Part shown: positions 35,951 through 42,790 of the stretch, in pieces | How the letters are laid out: the number at the start of each line of letters is the position of its first letter | How positions within the stretch are numbered: position 1 is the stretch's first letter | Assembly: GCA_902810755.1 (NCBI GenBank) | Contig: CADDYT010000002.1 | Span: 1-64,000 of the forward strand | DNA: 64,000 nucleotides | Reading direction: 5' to 3' | Source: Chloroflexota bacterium | Lineage (GTDB): Bacteria; Chloroflexota; Ktedonobacteria; Ktedonobacterales; Ktedonobacteraceae | Notes under the pieces: generated by a model | What the model saw: only the letters and a program-made list of their open reading frames with translations | The model's database searches: none | Told to the model about the DNA's origin: nothing | Made by a program: the position numbers and the translations under genes

Positions 35951-36325
35951 ATGAACTGTGAAGAGTTAGCGCAATTGATACCGGACCTTGTTGATGGGTC
36001 GCTTTCTCCAGAGCTACGAGCCGAGGCTGAAATCGCCCTTACTCAATGCCCTGATTGCCAGCGCGAACTGGAAATTGCCAGGCAGATTCGCCAGCTACTG
36101 ATTTCGCTCCAGGCCGAGTATCCCGAACTGCGTGTTCCTGCCGGGTTCGAGGCAAGATTGATGGCACAGATTAAGCGGCAGCACAGCAGCCTGGAATTTC
36201 TCGATCTGTCATCAAAAGCTTTCGGGGTATGGCTGGTGGAACTTATCAATCTCATTGGTGGTCTGCTCGACCCTGCCCACGCATCACGCCCGGGCAGGCC
36301 GGGGCCAGAGTCGGCAGGGGCATAG
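35951..36325 (+). CDS. Anti-sigma factor with degenerate zinc finger
   Basis: About 124 residues. The N-terminal module starts MNCEELAQLIPDLVDGSLSP and ends in LTQCPDC. The usual HxxxCxxC keeps both cysteines, but an Ala is at the His position. A helical linker follows, then a hydrophobic but short C-terminal segment (GVWLVELINLIGGLLD) that is not a clear membrane helix. By position, 60 nt after the ECF sigma gene, it should bind and inhibit that sigma. Start ATG 35951 follows AGAGGA. An MscS-like gene comes next in the same direction. Confidence 0.8.
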   Translation: MNCEELAQLIPDLVDGSLSPELRAEAEIALTQCPDCQRELEIARQIRQLLISLQAEYPELRVPAGFEARLMAQIKRQHSSLEFLDLSSKAFGVWLVELINLIGGLLDPAHASRPGRPGPESAGA

Positions 36326-36388
36326 TTTGATCGCGTAAACCGGAGCTAACCGGCATTGCTGCTATTATCATTGTAGTCAGGAGGATAT

Positions 36389-37303
36389 ATGAGTTTTCAG
36401 CCAGTACTCGACTCGCTCTACAAAATTTATACAGATATTATTAACTTCATTCCGCGCTTCATCAATGGCCTGATTATCCTGATTGTGGGATACGTGATCT
36501 GCGTGCTTATCCGCTGGATTTTGCGTTTTATCTTTCGCCAGATTCGTCTGGAGCAACTGATGGATCGTGCCGGTATTGCCAATGCCTTGAGGAGTCTGGG
36601 TATACGAGCGCCTTTGACTGAAATACTGGTACAGGTCGTCTTTTTCTTCCTGATTCTCAGCTTTGCCATTCAGGCAGTGGAATTAATGGGGTTGACTGCT
36701 GTTGCCACCTTGTTACAGAACGTACTCACGTTCGTTCCCAGGGCTATCAGTGCCGCCCTGTTACTTATTTTTGGCTCGATGCTGGGCCGCTTTCTCGGCG
36801 ATACGGTTGCAACTCTGGCGGAGGATGTGAATATTACGTATAGTAAGGCGCTGGGCAAAATCATTGAATACGCGATTGTGGCTTTCGTGGTTGTGCTGGC
36901 AATCGCCACGCTGGGCGTCGATACGACGATCCTGACATCCAGTTTCACCATCATCGTTGCTGCCGCTGGTCTGGCTATCGCTCTGACCTTCGCTTTCGGT
37001 TCCCGCGAATCGGCTCGAAATGTCATTGCAGGTTATTATGTGCGGCAACAATTCCAGCCCGGCCAGTTACTTTCCGTCGATACCTACACTGGAAGGCTGC
37101 TCTCAGTCTCTGGCGCCTATACCACGCTGGAGATTATCAACGAAGCTGGTGAGCGCAGTACCATTTCCCTTCCCAATGCCACTCTTCTTAAGCGTGCTGT
37201 CACCGGTCGTGAAAATCCTCCGACTGCAACAGGTGCTGTACCTGATATGCAAACCCATCCGACAGATGACCAGCCGAATATGCAAACCCCTCCACAGCCG
37301 TAG
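36389..37303 (+). CDS. MscS-family mechanosensitive channel (2)
   Basis: 304 residues. Membrane helices include FINGLIILIVGYVICVLIRWI and LVQVVFFFLILSFAIQ, and a TM3-like pore helix TIIVAAAGLAIALTFAFG followed by SRESARNVIAGYYV. Unlike the first such gene, it has the MscS beta domain (FQPGQLLSVDTYTG, SLPNATLL) and then a Thr/Pro-rich tail. MscS channels release solutes under hypo-osmotic shock. AGGAGG precedes ATG 36389. It closes the plus-strand cluster (MscS-like, Gln-rich, DUF4332, sigma, anti-sigma, MscS) and is convergent with the SDR gene. Confidence 0.9.
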   Translation: MSFQPVLDSLYKIYTDIINFIPRFINGLIILIVGYVICVLIRWILRFIFRQIRLEQLMDRAGIANALRSLGIRAPLTEILVQVVFFFLILSFAIQAVELMGLTAVATLLQNVLTFVPRAISAALLLIFGSMLGRFLGDTVATLAEDVNITYSKALGKIIEYAIVAFVVVLAIATLGVDTTILTSSFTIIVAAAGLAIALTFAFGSRESARNVIAGYYVRQQFQPGQLLSVDTYTGRLLSVSGAYTTLEIINEAGERSTISLPNATLLKRAVTGRENPPTATGAVPDMQTHPTDDQPNMQTPPQP

Positions 37304-37428
37304 GTTTGCTGTCTGGCTCATTTTTGCCATTACAGCACTATGGCGAAAAAAGTTCTGTGACTTTTTTTGAGGGGCGTCTAAGATGATATGAGAGATGGGG
37401 AGTTTATGAAGCTTCGGCGCAGGGTAGG

Positions 37429-38178
37429 CTAGAGTCGGCTCATCGACCCCCCGTTCACATAGATGGTCTGCCCCGTCACCCACGCGGCATCATCGCTGCA
37501 CAGGTAGCGAATGCAGCCGTACATGTCCTGACTGGTTCCGGCGCGCTTAATCATGCCCTGCTGGATGAGTCGGGCGAAGTCGTCGGCTGAGTAGTGGCGC
37601 TGAGAGGCTTCGGTGTAGACGGGGCCGGGGGCGATGCCGTTGCAGGTGATGCCCGCGTCGGCCACCTCGTTTGCCAGACTATAGGTGAGCTGGTTGAGGG
37701 CAAGCTTGCTGACCGAATAGACCCCGCCCGGCTTGTAGGCGCCGCCGGAAGAGATGTTGATGATGCGCCCCCAACCACGCTGGCGCATGGCAGGCACGAC
37801 AGCGCGACTACACAGCAGCGCGCCCTTCACGTTGGTTGCCATCACGAAATCCCAGTACGCGGGATCGGTCTCCAGCAGGGGGCTGCGCTGCAAATCTCCC
37901 CAGATGGCGGCATTATTGATCAGGATGTCGATGCGCCCGAAGGCCGCCAGCGTCTGCGTGGCCATTGCCTGCGTACTCGCCAGATCGGTCACATCCACAC
38001 ACACGGCAAGCGTCTTCTCAGGCGCGTGCAAACTGGCAACCGCCTCCTGCACCGCCGCGCAATTGATATCGCCCAGCACGACAGATGCCCCGTCCCGCAG
38101 GAAATATGTTGCGTAATCAAAGCCCAGCCCTCTGGCCGCTCCCGTAATGATTGCTACCTTGCCATCAAATAAGCCCAT
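37429..38178 (-). CDS. Short-chain dehydrogenase/reductase
   Basis: 249 residues with the classical SDR signature: cofactor motif TGAARGLG near the N-terminus, an acidic residue in VVLGD that suggests NAD(H), NNAA in ILINNAA, catalytic Ser in ISSGGAYK, and YSVSK. The C-terminal VTGQTIYVNGG is typical of classical SDRs of the FabG type. The substrate cannot be assigned. AAAGGAG lies upstream of ATG 38178. It is convergent with the MscS gene and divergent from the EamA transporter gene. Confidence 0.93.
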   Translation of the reverse strand: MGLFDGKVAIITGAARGLGFDYATYFLRDGASVVLGDINCAAVQEAVASLHAPEKTLAVCVDVTDLASTQAMATQTLAAFGRIDILINNAAIWGDLQRSPLLETDPAYWDFVMATNVKGALLCSRAVVPAMRQRGWGRIINISSGGAYKPGGVYSVSKLALNQLTYSLANEVADAGITCNGIAPGPVYTEASQRHYSADDFARLIQQGMIKRAGTSQDMYGCIRYLCSDDAAWVTGQTIYVNGGSMSRL

Positions 38179-38315
38179 GTTCGTGTTCTCCTTTGTTTTT
38201 GCTCAGTATACCGCATGAAAATGGCTTTATGAGAATCTCCGATTGGCTCTTGCGTTCGCCTGGGATTTCTGAGATGATGCAAATTCAAATCTTTTTCTTT
38301 CTAAGGAATGAATCT

Positions 38316-39155
38316 ATGAGCAATGCCTTTGCTACGATTGCCTTCGGGCTGCTGGCCTCGCTTTGCTGGGGGAGCGGCGATTTTAATGGCGGGCTGGCTT
38401 CGCGCCGCGCCACTGCCTCCAGCGTCGTCATCGCGGCCTACGCGGTGGGTTTTGTGCTGCTGGTCGTGCTGGCCTTCGTCTGGCGCGAGCCGTTGCCGCT
38501 GGCGGTGGATATTCTGTGGGGTGGGCTGGCAGGCGTAGCGGGGGCCATTGGATTGATTGCCTTCTACTCGGCTCTCTCCGTTGGCCGCATGGGCATTGCC
38601 GCGCCCGTTTCCGCCGTGCTGACGGCCTCGCTGCCTGTGCTGTTCAGCGTCTTCACGCAGGGGCTGCCCGGCCCACTCCAACTGTGCGGCTTTACGCTGG
38701 CGTTGCTTGCCATCGCGCTGATCTCGCGCCCGGAACGATCAAAAGGGCGCCCGGAGGGGCTGGGGTTGGCCTTACTGGCCGGCTGCGGCTTTGGCTGTTT
38801 CTTCATCCTCATCAGCAGAGTTCATCCGGGCGCTACTTTCTGGCCCCTGGCAACCGCTCGTTTTACCTCTGTCCTCTTTCTACTGGTCTTTGTGGCTGTA
38901 CGTCGCCAGCCCATGTTGCCTGGAAAGAGCGTTGCGCTACTGGTCCTGCTCGCCGGCGTACTGGACGCTACCGGCAATGCCTTCTTTCTGCTGGCGGCCC
39001 ACACCGGTCGGCTGGATGTCGCCGCCGTGCTTTCCTCACTCTACCCGGCGGCGACCGTGCTGCTGGCTGCCCTGTTGCTGCGTGAGCGTGTCACGCGCGT
39101 ACAGGCGCTCGGCATTCTGCTGGCCTTAATCGCGGTGCCGTTGATCTCCGTGTAG
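38316..39155 (+). CDS. EamA/DMT-family transporter
   Basis: About 279 residues with ten hydrophobic helices in two EamA halves. The start LASLCWGSGDFNGGLASRRA and the second half (ALLVLLAGVLDATGNAFFLLA then SSLYPAATVLLAALLLRE) are typical. Such proteins export metabolites, but the substrate is unknown. ATG 38316 follows AAGGAA; the frame upstream to 38151 overlaps the divergent SDR gene and lacks a ribosome-binding site. Transcribed divergently from the SDR. Confidence 0.9.
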   Translation: MSNAFATIAFGLLASLCWGSGDFNGGLASRRATASSVVIAAYAVGFVLLVVLAFVWREPLPLAVDILWGGLAGVAGAIGLIAFYSALSVGRMGIAAPVSAVLTASLPVLFSVFTQGLPGPLQLCGFTLALLAIALISRPERSKGRPEGLGLALLAGCGFGCFFILISRVHPGATFWPLATARFTSVLFLLVFVAVRRQPMLPGKSVALLVLLAGVLDATGNAFFLLAAHTGRLDVAAVLSSLYPAATVLLAALLLRERVTRVQALGILLALIAVPLISV

Positions 39156-39229
39156 TGGCATCTGACCTTTTCCCTGCCGGTCTCTCTTTAGAGTATGGTA
39201 TGTATGGTATGACACAGCGAGATAGATAG

Positions 39230-40396
39230 ATGCGTGACTGTATAAAACATCAGAATATGGGCATGGCGCTGATCTGCTTCCTGCTGCTCTCGCTGAGCAT
39301 TGTTTCCTGTTCACCGGCCTCCCCTGTCGCCCAGCCAGAGGCAACGGTGGCGCTGCCTGCCGGGTCGACATTGCGCGCGCTGGCTCAGGCGCACGGCCTT
39401 TCCATTGGCGCAGCGGTGAATGTCGCCGCGCTGGATGGCGACCCGAACTACGATCGGCTGCTTGGTTACGAGTTTAATATGGTCACGCCAGAAAATGCTA
39501 TGAAGTTTGATCAGACCGAGCCTGAGCAGGATGTCTACACCTTCGCAGCCGCCGATAAGATCGTGGACTTTGCCCGTTCACATGGCATGCAGGTGCGCGG
39601 TCATAACCTCGTCTGGTATGAGAATCTTCCTGACTGGCTGACGCAGGGGCATTTTTCACGCGACCAGCTTATGGCGATTTTGCACGATCACATCACCACC
39701 GTCGTCTCGCACTATGCGGCACAGGTCAACATCTGGGATGTCGTCAACGAGGGGATTGATGATAACGGCAACCTGCGCGACTCGTTCTGGCTGCGCGCGC
39801 TCGGCCCGCAGTATATCGACCTGGCCTTTCGCTGGGCGCACGAGGCCAACCCGCAGGCGAAACTGTTCTATAACGACTACGGCGGTGAGGGGCTGGGCCA
39901 TAAGTCCGATGCCATCTATAATCTCGTGAAAAGTCTCTTACAGCGCAAGGTTCCCATTTCCGGCGTGGGCCTGCAAATGCACATCTCCCTGGACAACGCG
40001 CCCGCCCCTTCAGCCGTGATTGCCAACATGAAGCGACTGGCGGCTCTGGGCCTGCAGGTGCAGATCACGGAGATGGATGTGGCCGTACAAAATGACACCC
40101 GCCCCATGTCGGCCCGGCTGGCGGCGCAGGCAGGCATTTACGCGAGTATGCTCCATGCCTGCCTCTCCGTTCACCAGTGTACCGCCTTCGTCCTGTGGGG
40201 CTTTACCGACCGCTACTCGTGGATACCGCAGATTACCGGCCACTCCGACGCCCCCTTGATCTTCGATACCGATTACCGGCCCAAGCCCGCCTACTACGCG
40301 CTCGCCAGCGCGCTCAAGACCGGCTCTCTCCCGGCGGCGATATTCCTCAGTATCTCTGCCAGCGGCTTGATGAACTCCTCGTCATTGTCCCAGTAA
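39230..40396 (+). CDS. GH10 endo-1,4-beta-xylanase, lipoprotein
   Basis: 388 residues. The signal ends in a lipobox (LSIVSC), so it should be surface-anchored. The GH10 barrel is nearly complete: NMVTPENAMKF, GHNLVWYENLPDW, the acid/base Glu174 in DVVNEGID, GVGLQMHIS, and the nucleophile Glu281 in ITEMDV, then CTAFVLWGFTDRYSW. It cleaves internal xylan bonds. The last 34 codons overlap the convergent hydrolase gene by 103 nt; the GH10 fold normally ends near YALASALK, so the overlap covers a tail. The start ATG 39230 has only a weak GAGATAG upstream. Confidence 0.93.
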   Translation: MRDCIKHQNMGMALICFLLLSLSIVSCSPASPVAQPEATVALPAGSTLRALAQAHGLSIGAAVNVAALDGDPNYDRLLGYEFNMVTPENAMKFDQTEPEQDVYTFAAADKIVDFARSHGMQVRGHNLVWYENLPDWLTQGHFSRDQLMAILHDHITTVVSHYAAQVNIWDVVNEGIDDNGNLRDSFWLRALGPQYIDLAFRWAHEANPQAKLFYNDYGGEGLGHKSDAIYNLVKSLLQRKVPISGVGLQMHISLDNAPAPSAVIANMKRLAALGLQVQITEMDVAVQNDTRPMSARLAAQAGIYASMLHACLSVHQCTAFVLWGFTDRYSWIPQITGHSDAPLIFDTDYRPKPAYYALASALKTGSLPAAIFLSISASGLMNSSSLSQ

Positions 40397-41499
40397 TTGT
40401 GCGCCTTCAGGTCACAATCCTGGCTATTTGTGACGTTGTCCACCTGCCGGTCTTCAACCTGAATAGTCGCCATTTTCCCCGTGTCAGGATTGACATGCTG
40501 GAAGAGACCATCCTCGTAAGGGAGTTCAAGTTTGTCCCCATGATGCCAGCTCGTTGGCGGAGACAGGGGATCGCCAACCGGGTCTAGCGGATCCCAGAAG
40601 TTGATCCACGACTTGATCGGGTTGATGCTCTCGATTTGCTGCCCCCAGACGAAGAGATCGATGTATTTGCGCAACGGACTGCCTGCCGTGACAAATGCCT
40701 TGATTTTCTCCACGGCAAACGGCGGCAGTTGACGGATGACATCAAGTCCAACCACTGTGCCATTGCTATGCGAGTTGATGACGATGGCCTCAACGTCGTC
40801 GCGGTAGGCCAGCCGCATCAGCGCATCATGGATAAAGAAGCGCACGCGCTCGCGCATCTCGTTGCGGCAGACATAGGCCGCGACATCGTTCTCAAGCTGC
40901 CGGAGAATGGCCAGCAGACCCATCGGCGTGTGGCCGTCGGCATAGTGCTTCGATCGCCTGTAACCCCTGTCGCTGCGCACGCGCAGGCTGGTGGCCGGTT
41001 GCGCGTTGCTGGCATGCTGCGGCTGGTGCTGGAGGATGGCGGCCATATCCGAGAACAGCATTTGAATCATGCCCGCTACGTGCGTATAGTGGAAGACCGA
41101 AGCCGAGACCATTGCCCCCGCGATCAGAGATGCCCCGATCAGCGGCCCCTCACCCTCCAGGTGCGAATAGACCAGCGCCACGTGCGCAATGCGCTGATCG
41201 CCATTGACCAGAGGGGCCTGTGTAAAGTCAATAGAACGATGCTCGGCTCCCGTCCAGTTGCCCAGTCGTGTCAGTCCGCTTTTCGCGTGATCTGTTCCTG
41301 GCGGGTACCAGCTTTGCACATAGACCGGCCCGTTTACTCCTCGCTCTCCGCGTTGCCGGTGCGGGTCATCGCCCAGCAGTGTCTCATCCAGGTACTTGCT
41401 CAGATGCTGGTGCAGATCATCGGCATAGCCGGGAATATCGCCGTCGGGTGGCTGCTCAAAGCCAATACCATGCAGCGTTACCATACAGATTATACCCAT
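40294..41499 (-). CDS. Alpha/beta-hydrolase-like protein
   Basis: 401 residues. MVTLHGIGF at the N-terminus resembles the oxyanion/first-strand region, and NSHSNGTVVGLD looks like a nucleophile elbow with Ser in HSNGT in place of a classical GxSxG. VTAGSPLRKY and WINFWDPLDPVGDPL resemble the acid-loop region of lipase-like hydrolases. There is no signal peptide; a hydrophobic middle stretch (GASLIAGAMVSASVF) is present. The ribosome-binding site is AGGAG before ATG 41499. The 3' end overlaps the xylanase by 103 nt on the opposite strand. Substrate unknown. Confidence 0.75.
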   Translation of the reverse strand: MGIICMVTLHGIGFEQPPDGDIPGYADDLHQHLSKYLDETLLGDDPHRQRGERGVNGPVYVQSWYPPGTDHAKSGLTRLGNWTGAEHRSIDFTQAPLVNGDQRIAHVALVYSHLEGEGPLIGASLIAGAMVSASVFHYTHVAGMIQMLFSDMAAILQHQPQHASNAQPATSLRVRSDRGYRRSKHYADGHTPMGLLAILRQLENDVAAYVCRNEMRERVRFFIHDALMRLAYRDDVEAIVINSHSNGTVVGLDVIRQLPPFAVEKIKAFVTAGSPLRKYIDLFVWGQQIESINPIKSWINFWDPLDPVGDPLSPPTSWHHGDKLELPYEDGLFQHVNPDTGKMATIQVEDRQVDNVTNSQDCDLKAHNYWDNDEEFIKPLAEILRNIAAGREPVLSALASA

Positions 41500-41749
41500 A
41501 GTATGATTCTCCTGTAGAGCTTATTGTTCTCTCTACCCATTCATTACCCGAACGCGCTAGATGGCCTCTCTTTGCTCAGTCCCTTGATAAACGATAGCTA
41601 CCGGTAAATTTATCGACTCATCTGACAGAATCTGAAGCATGCCCGCATGTTTGCTTGACATTGCCCTCTTCCATGCATGAAGATAATCATGTCACCATGT
41701 GTACGTTTGAGGCGGATTTTTTTCGGCTTTGAAAAGCAGAGGGAAAGCG

Positions 41750-42775
41750 ATGACCACGACGAAGAGGCGAACAGGAACAGAGCCAGCGCAGGAAGCTGTA
41801 GCGCGAACAACACCGGCTACCGGAGCGCATATTGAGCGCAATCCGGGCATGCCGTTAGATATGGACTGGGTACGCGAGGTACATGTCAATCGTAGCGCGG
41901 TTGAGCGGCGAGCGGCCACGATGAACACGCGGCGCACCGTCAAGAAGGAGTGGCAGGCAGCATGGCTGCTGCGCGCCATCACCTGCATCGACCTGACCAC
42001 GCTGGCGGGCGACGATACGCCGGGCAATGTCCTGCGGCTCTGCGCCAAGGCGCGGCAGCCCGTGCGCCAGGATTTGCTGGAAGCCATTGGCTGGCAGGGG
42101 CCATTGCACGTCGGGGCCGTTTGCGTCTACCACAATCTTGTGCCAACGGCGGTTGAGGCCCTGCGCGGCACCGATATCCCCGTAGCCGCCGTCTCGACCG
42201 GTTTTCCCGCCGGGCAGAATCCCTTTGAGCAGAAGCTGGGCGAGATCGAGGCTTCTGTCAGGGCCGGGGCCAGAGAGATCGATATCGTCATTTCGCGGGC
42301 GCACGTGCTGACGGGCAACTGGCAGGCTCTCTATGACGAGGTGAAAGCCTTTCGTGAAGTATGCGGCGAGGCGCATATGAAGACCATCCTCGCCACGCAC
42401 GAACTCGCCACCCTGCGCAACGTTGGCATGGCCAGCCTCGTCTGCATGATGGCCGGGGCCGATTTCATCAAGACCTCGACCGGCAAAGAGGCTGTCAACG
42501 CCACGCTGCCGGTGGGTATCGTCATGGTGCGCGCCATCCGTGACTATTATGAACGCACAGGTTACAAAGTTGGCTTCAAACCGGCGGGCGGCATTCGCAC
42601 GGCGAAAGAATCGCTGGACTGGCTGATCTTGATGAAGGAGGAACTGGGCAACGACTGGCTGAACAACACGCTGTTCCGCCTCGGCGCCAGCAGCCTGCTC
42701 GGCGATATCGAACGCCAGTTGTCGCACTTCGCCACCGGCCACTACGCGGCGGCGCATCACAACCCGATGGCTTAG
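41750..42775 (+). CDS. deoC: Deoxyribose-phosphate aldolase, long metazoan-like type
   Basis: About 341 residues. It splits 2-deoxyribose 5-phosphate to glyceraldehyde 3-phosphate and acetaldehyde through a Schiff base on Lys241 (DFIKTSTGKE), with the second key stretch GFKPAGGIRT. At more than 330 residues it is longer than the 220-260-residue bacterial DeoC, and the region VKKEWQAAWLLRAIT with IDLTTLAGDDT resembles animal DERA as I remember it. Start ATG 41750 follows AGAGGGAAAG; a TTG at 41729 is unlikely. An ALDH gene follows 15 nt later and would oxidise the acetaldehyde. Confidence 0.93.
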   Translation: MTTTKRRTGTEPAQEAVARTTPATGAHIERNPGMPLDMDWVREVHVNRSAVERRAATMNTRRTVKKEWQAAWLLRAITCIDLTTLAGDDTPGNVLRLCAKARQPVRQDLLEAIGWQGPLHVGAVCVYHNLVPTAVEALRGTDIPVAAVSTGFPAGQNPFEQKLGEIEASVRAGAREIDIVISRAHVLTGNWQALYDEVKAFREVCGEAHMKTILATHELATLRNVGMASLVCMMAGADFIKTSTGKEAVNATLPVGIVMVRAIRDYYERTGYKVGFKPAGGIRTAKESLDWLILMKEELGNDWLNNTLFRLGASSLLGDIERQLSHFATGHYAAAHHNPMA

Positions 42776-42790
42776 CAAGGGAGGCGCAGC

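Noticed and set aside
41610..41813. A hydrophobic 67-codon minus-strand frame upstream of deoC
   Set aside because: It overlaps the deoC ribosome-binding site and first codons and has no ribosome-binding site of its own.
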